DNA from: Actinomycetes bacterium
GTDB lineage: Bacteria; Actinomycetota; Actinomycetes; Actinomycetales; Demequinaceae
Length of the DNA stretch: 13,995 nt
Direction: 5' to 3'
Assembly (NCBI GenBank): GCA_023432235.1
Contig: JAEYUX010000074.1
Location: forward strand, 1-13,995
In this document: in pieces, positions 1-6,890 of the stretch
How the letters are laid out: every line of letters begins with the position of its first letter
How positions within the stretch are numbered: the first letter of the stretch is position 1
Translations under genes and position numbers: made by a program
Notes under the pieces: generated by a model
The model's input: the letters and a program-made list of their open reading frames with translations, nothing else
The model's database searches: none
Told to the model about the DNA's origin: nothing

Positions 1-257
1 CGGACTTCGTCATGGTGAAGCCCGCCCTCCCATACCTTGACGTGCTCGCCCGTGTGGCCGCAGCGTCGGAGGTCCCCGTCGCGGCTTACCACGTGTCGGG
101 GGAGTACGCCCAGATCGAGGCGGCCGCCGCTCAGGGCTGGATCGACCGCAAAGCCGCACATCTTGAGGCCGTCACGTCCATCGTGCGCGCCGGTGCGGAC
201 GTGGTGCTCACGTACGCCGCGCTCGAGATCGCTCAGTGGTTGAAGGAGTCCTCATGA
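1..257 (+). CDS. hemB: Delta-aminolevulinic acid dehydratase (porphobilinogen synthase), 3' end only
   Basis: Partial gene; the reading frame is open from base 3 and the 5' part lies outside the window. About 84 C-terminal residues are visible. HemB condenses two 5-aminolevulinate molecules into porphobilinogen, an early cytoplasmic step of heme and siroheme synthesis. The segment MVKPALPYLDV matches the family motif around the Schiff-base lysine (AAG at 18-20). It is followed by a YHVSGEYAQI stretch and the typical ending GADVVLTYAALEIAQWL. The TGA stop at 255-257 overlaps the hemL ATG by 4 bases, so the two genes are co-transcribed and probably translationally coupled. Identity rests on these motifs and on the hemL neighbour. 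Confidence 0.93.
   Translation, partial: DFVMVKPALPYLDVLARVAAASEVPVAAYHVSGEYAQIEAAAAQGWIDRKAAHLEAVTSIVRAGADVVLTYAALEIAQWLKESS
242..248 (+). promoter_or_regulatory. Ribosome binding site of hemL
   Basis: GAAGGAG lies 5 bases before the ATG at 254, inside the end of hemB. It supports ATG 254 over the in-frame GTG at 236 and the internal ATG at 302, which lacks a comparable site. Confidence 0.7.
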
Positions 258-1612
258 CGGGCGCACATCGCCGATTCAACGCGCTGCTCACCTCTGTGGT
301 GATGCGCACCGAACGGGGCCGCGCGGGCTGGACCGAGCGCGCCGCTGCCGTGTTGCCCGGGGGTGTCAACAGCCCCGTGCGCGCGTGGAACGGCGTGGGC
401 GGCAACCCGGTGCCGATCACGTCGGGCGCAGGCCCTTACCTCACCGATGCCGCAGGGCACCGCTACATCGACCTTGTCGGGTCATGGGGGGCGGGCATCG
501 CCGGTCACGCCCATCCCGCCGTCGTCAAGGCGGTGCGCAAGGCCGCGGTCAAGGGTTTGAGCTTTGGCGCCACCACGGACGGTGAGGTGCGACTCGCTGA
601 AGAGATTCGCGCACGGTACGCCCCGGCGGAGCGCTTGCGCCTCGTCTCAACGGGTACCGAGGCAACGATGACCGCCTTGCGCCTTGCGCGCGCGGCAACG
701 GGCCGGGACCTCGTCGTGAAGTTCGCTGGCTGCTACCACGGCCACGCCGATCCGTTCCTCGTCGCCGCCGGTTCGGGTCTCGCCACCGCAGGTGTCCCGG
801 ATTCGGCAGGTGTCACGCCCGCCACGGCGCGAGACACGCTCGTGTTGCCGTATGGAGATGACGCCGCGTTGACGGCCGCTTTCGCCGAGCACGGCCAGCG
901 CATCGCCGCCGTCATCGCGGAGGCGGCTCCCGCAAACATGGGGGTCGTGCGGCCGCCCATGGACTTCAACGCACTCATCGCCTCGCTCACGCGCAATGAA
1001 GGCGCGGTGTTCATTCTTGACGAGGTGCTCACTGGTTTTCGCGCGGGGCCCAGCGGCTACTGGGGTGTCGAGCGCGATGAGGCGATCGACCGAGGCGACG
1101 AGCCTTGGGTGCCAGACCTCGTCACCTTTGGCAAGGTCATCGGCGGTGGACTGCCCGTCGCGGCGATTGGCGGCCGCACGGATCTCATGGAACAGCTCGC
1201 GCCGCTGGGACCGGTCTACCAAGCGGGCACGTTGTCCGGAAACCCCGTAGCGGTTGCCGCAGGCCTCGCGACGCTCGACGTGATGGACGCCGCTGCCTAC
1301 GCGCGTGTGGCCGAGGCGGCGCATGAGGTGCGTGACGGTGTGACCACCGCTTTTGAGACCGCGGGAATTGCCCACGCCGTGGGTCAAGCAGGCACCCTCT
1401 TCTCGTTCTTCCTTGGACTCGAGACCGCTCCCGTCACGTTCGCCGACGCCGCGAAACAGGACACGGACGCCTACGCACAGCTCTTCCACCACGTGCGATC
1501 GCGCGGGATTTCGCTGCCTCCCAGTGCGTACGAAGCGTGGTTTGTTTCGCTTGCTCACGACTCCTCGATCACGGCGCGCATCGTCGACGCCGTGGGCACA
1601 TGGCGCCCTTGA
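254..1612 (+). CDS. hemL: Glutamate-1-semialdehyde 2,1-aminomutase
   Basis: 452-residue PLP enzyme of the class-III aminotransferase fold. It converts glutamate-1-semialdehyde to 5-aminolevulinate in the C5 pathway, in the cytoplasm. The hallmark PGGVNSPVRAW occurs near residues 34-44, STGTEATMTALRLAR carries the phosphate-binding region, and CYHGHAD is typical of the family. ILDEVLTGFR holds the aspartate facing the pyridine nitrogen, and FGKVIGGGLPV contains the PLP lysine, K294 (AAG at 1133-1135). The protein is about 20 residues longer at the N-terminus than usual (about 430), because the best-supported start is ATG 254, with GAAGGAG upstream and an ATGA overlap with hemB. A shorter form from ATG 302 would have more usual family length but has no good ribosome site. 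It is probably the last gene of the upstream heme unit, followed by a 225-base gap. Confidence 0.96.
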   Translation: MTGAHRRFNALLTSVVMRTERGRAGWTERAAAVLPGGVNSPVRAWNGVGGNPVPITSGAGPYLTDAAGHRYIDLVGSWGAGIAGHAHPAVVKAVRKAAVKGLSFGATTDGEVRLAEEIRARYAPAERLRLVSTGTEATMTALRLARAATGRDLVVKFAGCYHGHADPFLVAAGSGLATAGVPDSAGVTPATARDTLVLPYGDDAALTAAFAEHGQRIAAVIAEAAPANMGVVRPPMDFNALIASLTRNEGAVFILDEVLTGFRAGPSGYWGVERDEAIDRGDEPWVPDLVTFGKVIGGGLPVAAIGGRTDLMEQLAPLGPVYQAGTLSGNPVAVAAGLATLDVMDAAAYARVAEAAHEVRDGVTTAFETAGIAHAVGQAGTLFSFFLGLETAPVTFADAAKQDTDAYAQLFHHVRSRGISLPPSAYEAWFVSLAHDSSITARIVDAVGTWRP

Positions 1613-1837
1613 GCCAGCGTCGTCCCTGCTAAAGCGACGATCTCACACACGTGGTTGTCAACGCGCGCGCAACCTCACGCGGTGACGAGGCGCGCAGTGA
1701 GAGCGCCGTCGCGCACCTTTCACTTTGCGTGCCGCTTCTCGAAACCTGCCCTTCCTAGCCTCTGACTGTCCGGTCCCCACCAGCGCAATGTCCCCCCGAC
1801 GGGCGCTACACATTCGGACCCAGTCGAAAGGCATGCG
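1613..1837 (+). promoter_or_regulatory. Intergenic control region upstream of the nitrate-assimilation operon
   Basis: A 225-base non-coding gap between hemL and narK, and the only such gap in the window, so any operon promoter most likely lies here. I see a possible TAnnnT -10 hexamer (TAGCCT, 1756-1761) but no convincing -35 at the right spacing. GAAAC at 1741-1745 resembles half of a GlnR box, but the matching GTnAC is absent at the expected distance. Short dyads cluster at 1653-1685. A weak hairpin, TCGTC (1620-1624) with GACGA (1636-1640), follows hemL but lacks a T-run, so no clear terminator is present. The narK ribosome site AAAGG is at 1827-1831. The control role is inferred from position. 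Confidence 0.5.
1653..1685. repeat. Cluster of short inverted repeats, possible operator
   Basis: Three short dyads lie together. GTTG-T-CAAC is a perfect palindrome at 1654-1662, GGTTG (1653-1657) pairs with CAACC (1670-1674), and TCAC-GCG-GTGA spans 1675-1685. They lie about 155-185 bases before the narK start, a plausible place for a regulator site. Each arm is only 4-5 bases, so chance occurrence in GC-rich DNA is quite possible. I do not match them to a known consensus. Confidence 0.25.
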
Positions 1838-3244
1838 ATGGCACTCGTGAGCACAACGCCTCCCCCCGCACCCGTCGAAACCCCCGCTGGCATCATTGGC
1901 CCCGGCCGCTGGATTGAGCGGTGGCTTCCCGAAGACGAGACCTTCTGGGAGTCGCGGGGCAAGGCGATTGCCTTCCGGAACCTCGTCTTCTCCATCGTTG
2001 CCGAACACATCGGCTTTTCGATCTGGCTCCTGTGGTCAATCGTCGTCGTGAAGATGTACGGCACGTTCGACGACAACGGCGTGCTGATTGAGGCAGGCGC
2101 CGGGGGCTGGGCCCTCACACCCGGACAGGGCTTCACTCTCCTTGCCGTCGCATCGGGAGTGGGCGCCGTGTTGCGCGTTCCCTACACCTTTGCGGTTCCG
2201 TGGCTTGGCGGACGGAACTGGACGGTCATCTCCGCGCTGCTCCTGCTCATCCCGACGCTCGGGCTTGCGTGGGTGGTGGGCCGTCCCGACACACCGTTCA
2301 TCGTCCTCGTCCTCATTGCGGCAACGGCCGGTTTTGGCGGCGGCAACTTCGCGTCCTCGATGTCGAATATCTCGTTCTTCTATCCCGACCGGCGCAAGGG
2401 ATGGGCGCTTGGGCTCAATGCCGCCGGAGGAAACATCGGCGTCGCAGTCGCCCAAAAGCTCGTACCGGTCGCAATCGGCTTCGGCGGCCTGGGACTTGCC
2501 GCAGCGGGCCTCATTTATGTGCCGCTCGCCGTGGCCGCCGCGATTCTCGCGTTCTTCTTCATGGACAACTTGCGCGAGGCGAAGGCGGATCCTCGCCCCA
2601 CCGCTGCCTCGCTGCGCCACGGCCACACGTGGCTGCTCGCCGTGCTCTACATCGGCACGTTTGGCTCTTTCATCGGCTACTCGGCGGCGTTCCCGACGCT
2701 GCTTCGCGTGGTCTTTGACCGCGGCGACATCGCGTTGACGTGGGGTTTTGCCGGGGCGCTCCTCGGCTCTCTCGCCCGGCCCTACGGCGGCAAGCTCGCG
2801 GACCGTCGCGGCGGTTCAGTGGTGACTCTCGCAGCTCTCGCCGTCATGGCCCTCGCCGGGGTTGCCGCGGTGGTGGGAGTCCAGAGCGAGTCGCTCCCGT
2901 TGTTCTTCGCGAGCTTCATGGTCCTGTTCATTGCGACCGGTGTGGGCAATGGCTCGACCTACCGAATGATCCCCGCCGTCTTTGGCCGACTCCAGCGCAG
3001 CCGCGGAGCCGATTCCGATGAGTCGAGGCTTGAGTTCAAGCGACAGGCCGCGGGCGCTGTTGGCATTATTTCGGCGATCGGTGCAGGTGGCGGATTCGCC
3101 ATCCCCTTTGTCTACATGTGGGCAAACAACACGTACGGCACCATCGTGCCCGCCCTGCAGATCTACGTTGCGGTGTTCATCGCTCTCGGCATCCTCACGT
3201 GGGCCTGCTACCTGCGTCCGGCAGCGCCAATGAGGAACGTGTAA
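1838..3244 (+). CDS. narK: Nitrate/nitrite transporter, MFS NNP family (NarK-like)
   Basis: 468-residue integral membrane protein that brings nitrate into the cell and may also exchange or export nitrite. The NNP-family signature GFGGGNFASSMSNISFFYP, followed by RRKGWALGLNAAGGNIG, is in the middle. The second signature GNGSTYRMIPAVF comes late, and a third glycine-rich stretch, GIISAIGAGGGFAIP, lies near the C-terminus. R113 (in VLRVPYTF) and R376 (in STYRMIP) sit where the two substrate-binding arginines of NarK are expected. About 45 hydrophilic residues precede the first membrane helix, and many hydrophobic segments follow. The start ATG 1838 has AAAGG six bases upstream. It is the first gene of the operon; its TAA shares one base with the ATG of the nitrate reductase. 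Uptake is more likely than respiratory antiport because the neighbours are assimilatory. Confidence 0.94.
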   Translation: MALVSTTPPPAPVETPAGIIGPGRWIERWLPEDETFWESRGKAIAFRNLVFSIVAEHIGFSIWLLWSIVVVKMYGTFDDNGVLIEAGAGGWALTPGQGFTLLAVASGVGAVLRVPYTFAVPWLGGRNWTVISALLLLIPTLGLAWVVGRPDTPFIVLVLIAATAGFGGGNFASSMSNISFFYPDRRKGWALGLNAAGGNIGVAVAQKLVPVAIGFGGLGLAAAGLIYVPLAVAAAILAFFFMDNLREAKADPRPTAASLRHGHTWLLAVLYIGTFGSFIGYSAAFPTLLRVVFDRGDIALTWGFAGALLGSLARPYGGKLADRRGGSVVTLAALAVMALAGVAAVVGVQSESLPLFFASFMVLFIATGVGNGSTYRMIPAVFGRLQRSRGADSDESRLEFKRQAAGAVGIISAIGAGGGFAIPFVYMWANNTYGTIVPALQIYVAVFIALGILTWACYLRPAAPMRNV

Positions 3245-5424
3245 TGGGCACCGCAACCCACTGTCCCTATTGCGCGCTGCAATGCGCGCAGCGGCTCACC
3301 CCCACCCCAGATGACCGTGTGCCGGTGCGGGTCGAGGCCCGCGAGTTCCCCACCAATCGGGGCGGGATGTGCGCCAAAGGGTGGACATCGGCGGACGTCC
3401 TCAGCGCTCCCGACCGACTCCTTCACCCGCAGGTGCGCCGCAACGGGGTCCTTGAGCGTGCCACGTGGGACGAGGCGCTCGACCTCATTGCAGCGAACCT
3501 CCTTGCGCTGCGGCGAGAGTTTGGCCCCGATTCGGTTGCCGTGTTCGGTGGCGGAGGTCTCACGAACGAGAAGGCCTACCTGCTCGGCAAGTTTGCGCGC
3601 GTCGCCCTCGGCACTCGCTTCATCGACTACAACGGGCGTTTTTGCATGTCATCGGCAGCGGCGGCCGCGAACCGGGCCTTTGGGATGGACAGGGGCCTCG
3701 GATTTCCGCTCAGCGACCTTGCGGGGGCCGACGCTGTGCTCGTGTTGGGCTCGAACGTCGCGGTGACGATGCCCCCGCTCGTTCAGCACCTTGCGGGGGT
3801 GCGCGAGCGTGGCGGACTCATCTACGTGGACCCGCGCGACACCGCGACGGCGCACCTCACCCGCGATGGCGCCGGCATTCATGTTGCGAACGTGCCTGGG
3901 ACGGATCTCGCTGTCCTGCTTGCACTCCTCCACATCTGTATCGAGGACAACCTTGTCGACGAGGCCTACCTTGACTCTCGCACCACGGGATGGGATGAGG
4001 TCAAGGCAGCGGTGAGCCGCTGGTGGCCCGAGCGTGCCGAAAGCTACTGCGGCATCTCGGCCACCGAATTGCGCCGGGTGGCTCACGCTCTCGCCGCGGC
4101 ATCACCTTCACGCGGCGGCGCGGGTGCGTACATTCTCACCGGCCGGGGCCTCGAGCAATCCGCCCACGGCACCGACGCCGTCACCGCCGCAATCAATCTC
4201 GCTCTTGCTCTTGGACTCGTGGGCCGCGTCGGTTCCGGCTACGGCGCCATTACGGGCCAGGGAAACGGGCAAGGGGGTCGCGAGCACGGCCAAAAAAGCG
4301 ATCAGTTGCCCGGCTACTCGTCGATCACTGACCCGGCACGCCGCGCACACGTGGCGAAGGTCTGGCACGTGCGGCCCGAGTCGTTGCCGGGCCCGGGTGT
4401 GCCCGCAATTGAGTTGCTTGCGTCTCTCGGCACGGCGACTGGTCCGAAAGCGCTGCTCATCCATGGTTCCAACCCCCTCGTGTCCGCGCCCGATGCCGAC
4501 GCTGTGCGAGCGGCGTTGTCCCGCCTTGACTTGCTCGTTGTGGCCGACATGGTCCCCTCCGAAACTGTCGCCATTGCCGACGTCGTCTTGCCCGTCACCC
4601 AGTGGGCGGAAGAAGACGGCACGATGACAAACCTCGAGGGCCGTGTCATCCGCAGGCGCAAGGCGGTCGACGCCCCCGGTGAGGCGCGCTCGGAGCTGTG
4701 GATCCTCACCGAGCTAGCCCGCCGCCTCGGGCACGGGGAGCGTTTCACCGACAACCCAGCCGAGGTGTTCGCCGAACTGGCCCGAGCGTCGGCCGGGGGA
4801 GTTGCGGACTACTCAGGAATCTCCTACGCGCGGCTCGACGGTGACGTGGGCGCTCACGGGGTCGGTCACGCGGTGGATCCCAGCGCCGCCGAGGGTGGCG
4901 TCGATGCAACCGAGAGGGAGGGCATCCACTGGCCATGCCCGTCTGCTCGGCACCCCGGCACCCCTCGGGTCTTCCTTGATCGCTTCGCCACGCCCGACGG
5001 ACGTGCCCGGATGATTGCGGTGGATCATCGCGCTCCTGTTGACGATGTGCGCGACGACGCCCCCGTCTACCTCGTGACGGGACGTGTGCTCACGCAATAT
5101 CAGTCGGGTGCGCAGACCCGCAGGGTAGAAGAACTGCTCGCGACCGAACCGGAGCCGTTCGTCGAGGTGCACCCGCTACTCGCATCACTGCACGGCATCA
5201 GCGCGGGCGACCACGTGGCCGTGACGAGTACGCGCGGCACCGCAGTGGCCGCCGCGCGCATCTCGACAACGATCCGCCCCGACACCGTCTTCATGCCGTT
5301 CCACTGGCCGGGCGAAGGGTCGGTTAATCGGGCAACGAACGACGCCACCGACCCCATCTCTGGAATGCCGGAGTTCAAAGCGTGCGCGGTCTCCGTGCGC
5401 CGCGCGGATGGAGTGACCGCATGA
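3244..5424 (+). CDS. nasA: Assimilatory nitrate reductase, molybdopterin catalytic subunit (NasA/NarB type)
   Basis: 726-residue Mo-bis-MGD oxidoreductase reducing nitrate to nitrite in the cytoplasm; no Tat signal precedes the cluster motif. The N-terminal [4Fe-4S] ligands are C7, C10 and C14 (CPYCALQC) and C43 (GGMCAKGW). The molybdenum-ligand cysteine is C134 in NGRFCMSS. The central molybdopterin domain includes TGQGNGQGGREHGQKSDQLPGY and WAEEDGTMTNLEGRVIRR. The molydopterin-binding domain begins near residue 608 (VYLVTGRVLTQYQSG) and includes FHWPGEGSVNRATNDATDP. The start ATG 3244 is chosen because it directly precedes the cluster motif and has GAGGAA six bases upstream. There is no C-terminal BFD domain; that module is on the next gene product, which probably donates electrons. 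About 24 residues (533-556) look like an insertion before REGIHWPCP. The paralog formate dehydrogenase is less likely, given the cysteine ligand and the context. Confidence 0.94.
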   Translation: MGTATHCPYCALQCAQRLTPTPDDRVPVRVEAREFPTNRGGMCAKGWTSADVLSAPDRLLHPQVRRNGVLERATWDEALDLIAANLLALRREFGPDSVAVFGGGGLTNEKAYLLGKFARVALGTRFIDYNGRFCMSSAAAAANRAFGMDRGLGFPLSDLAGADAVLVLGSNVAVTMPPLVQHLAGVRERGGLIYVDPRDTATAHLTRDGAGIHVANVPGTDLAVLLALLHICIEDNLVDEAYLDSRTTGWDEVKAAVSRWWPERAESYCGISATELRRVAHALAAASPSRGGAGAYILTGRGLEQSAHGTDAVTAAINLALALGLVGRVGSGYGAITGQGNGQGGREHGQKSDQLPGYSSITDPARRAHVAKVWHVRPESLPGPGVPAIELLASLGTATGPKALLIHGSNPLVSAPDADAVRAALSRLDLLVVADMVPSETVAIADVVLPVTQWAEEDGTMTNLEGRVIRRRKAVDAPGEARSELWILTELARRLGHGERFTDNPAEVFAELARASAGGVADYSGISYARLDGDVGAHGVGHAVDPSAAEGGVDATEREGIHWPCPSARHPGTPRVFLDRFATPDGRARMIAVDHRAPVDDVRDDAPVYLVTGRVLTQYQSGAQTRRVEELLATEPEPFVEVHPLLASLHGISAGDHVAVTSTRGTAVAAARISTTIRPDTVFMPFHWPGEGSVNRATNDATDPISGMPEFKACAVSVRRADGVTA

Positions 5425-6890
5425 AGCACGTGGTGGTGATCGGTCACGGCATGGTGGGAGCGCGCTTTGCCGAAGAGCTCCTTGAAGCCGACCAGCACGT
5501 GCGGATCACGGTGCTTGGCAAGGAACCCACTCCCGCATACAACCGGGTGCTCCTCAGTTCCGTGGTCGCCGGCTCAAAAAGCGCGGCCATGCTCTCCCTC
5601 GCGGGTCAGGACCATCCGCGCTTGCACGTGCTCACCGGCGTGGCGGCCACCCAGATTCGTGTTGACGACGCGGTGGTCATCGATGACCGCGGGCAGTCAC
5701 ATGCGTATGACGAGCTCGTCCTCGCAACCGGATCAGTGGCCCGCGTTCCGGCCATCCACGGGGTGGCGAACCCAGACGGCTTGGTGCCTGGCGCCTTTGT
5801 GCTGAAGGACATGGCCGATGCCGACGGGATTGTCGCCGCGAGCGCGCACGCCCGGCGCGCAGTTGTGCTTGGGGCGGGGGTGCTTGGCCTCGAGGTCGCA
5901 ACGGGACTTGTGGGACGCGGAGTCGCCGTGAGGCTCGTCCACATGGCAGATCGCGTGATGGATCGCCAACTTGGATGGGAAGCCTCCGCCGTTGCGACCC
6001 AAAACCTCAGTCGCCTCGGTATTGAGACGCACGTCGGAGCGTCGGTCTCGGCATTGCGCTCCGCGCGCGGAAAGGTCGCCGCGGTGCGACTCGAAGATGG
6101 CACCGAAGTGCCGGCCGAGATGCTCGTCATGTGTTGCGGCACCGTCCCCGAAACGAGCCTTGCGCGCACCGGTGGGCTCGCGGTAGACCGCGGGATCGTC
6201 GTCGACGAGCACCTGCGCACGTCCGCGCCCCACATTTACGCCATAGGCGACTGCGCACAGCCCCCGGAAGGCGGCACCGGTCTCGTTGCGCAGGGATGGG
6301 AGCAAGCGACCCGCCTCGTCCGCGAGATCTGCGGCTCACCCGCGACGGATGCGGCGATGTCCGCACGCGACGTGGTGCGCGTGAAAGCCACCGGCATCGA
6401 CATGGTCGCGATGGGTGTGTGCGGCGATTTCGATCGGGAAGACCCCCGCTACCGAGTGTTGTCGCTCAAGGACCCAGAGGGCGGCCGCTACGTGGAAGTC
6501 GTGGTGACTGGTGGTCGCCTCGCCGGTGCCACATGCGTCGGTGATGCCGACGTCGCCGCAGCACTCAGCGCCCTCTACACGCGCCACTTGCCCGTGCCCG
6601 CTGACCCCGCGCATCTCCTCATCCGCGCGATGGGGGGAGGCATGAAGGCGGTAGCGAGCGATCCGGCAGACCTTGCAGATGACGATCCGGTGTGCACGTG
6701 CAATGCGGTGACCGCCGGGCGCATTCGGACGGCGGTGAGCGGCGGTTGCCGCTCGATCGCAGACGTCGCAGGCCAGACCCGCGCCACCACCGGTTGCGGC
6801 GGCTGCGCCGGCGTGGTTGCGGCATTGATCTCACAACACGACGAGGCCGCGGCGGTTGTCGCGTCCGCGACGAATGGAGTACGCATATGA
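5421..6890 (+). CDS. nasB: NasB-like FAD-dependent NAD(P)H oxidoreductase with BFD [2Fe-2S] domain, nitrate reductase electron-transfer subunit
   Basis: 489 residues. The N-terminal dinucleotide-binding motif is GHGMVG (residues 8-13), a second Rossmann motif GAGVLG is at 151-156 for NAD(P)H, and HIYAIGDCAQ (271-280) is the FAD-contact motif. The C-terminal BFD-like [2Fe-2S] domain carries C425, C427, C459 and C462 (CTC and CGGC). Family knowledge: such proteins pass electrons from NAD(P)H to assimilatory nitrate reductase. Position between nasA and nirB supports this. The start ATG 5421 overlaps the nasA stop by 4 bases and has GGAG seven bases upstream. The whole protein resembles the first ~480 residues of the next gene product, NirB, and the cysteine positions nearly coincide. 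Electron donor NADH versus NADPH cannot be told by eye. The symbol follows the Klebsiella/Bacillus usage. Confidence 0.87.
   Translation: MKHVVVIGHGMVGARFAEELLEADQHVRITVLGKEPTPAYNRVLLSSVVAGSKSAAMLSLAGQDHPRLHVLTGVAATQIRVDDAVVIDDRGQSHAYDELVLATGSVARVPAIHGVANPDGLVPGAFVLKDMADADGIVAASAHARRAVVLGAGVLGLEVATGLVGRGVAVRLVHMADRVMDRQLGWEASAVATQNLSRLGIETHVGASVSALRSARGKVAAVRLEDGTEVPAEMLVMCCGTVPETSLARTGGLAVDRGIVVDEHLRTSAPHIYAIGDCAQPPEGGTGLVAQGWEQATRLVREICGSPATDAAMSARDVVRVKATGIDMVAMGVCGDFDREDPRYRVLSLKDPEGGRYVEVVVTGGRLAGATCVGDADVAAALSALYTRHLPVPADPAHLLIRAMGGGMKAVASDPADLADDDPVCTCNAVTAGRIRTAVSGGCRSIADVAGQTRATTGCGGCAGVVAALISQHDEAAAVVASATNGVRI

Noticed and set aside
647..1558. A 303-codon minus-strand open frame opposite hemL
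   Set aside because: It is the shadow of a clear hemL; the translation is low-complexity in charged residues and shows no domain.
1617..1640. Possible terminator after hemL
   Set aside because: The stem is only about 5 base pairs with an 11-base loop and no following T-run.
1730..1745. Possible GlnR box ending in GAAAC
   Set aside because: The GTnAC half is not present 6 bases upstream; GTGCC occurs at 7 bases only. Too weak to call.
3244..5424. Periplasmic (Nap) or respiratory (NarG) nitrate reductase
   Set aside because: There is no Tat signal, no NapB or NarHJI partner, and the protein is NasA/NarB-like in size and next to nirBD.
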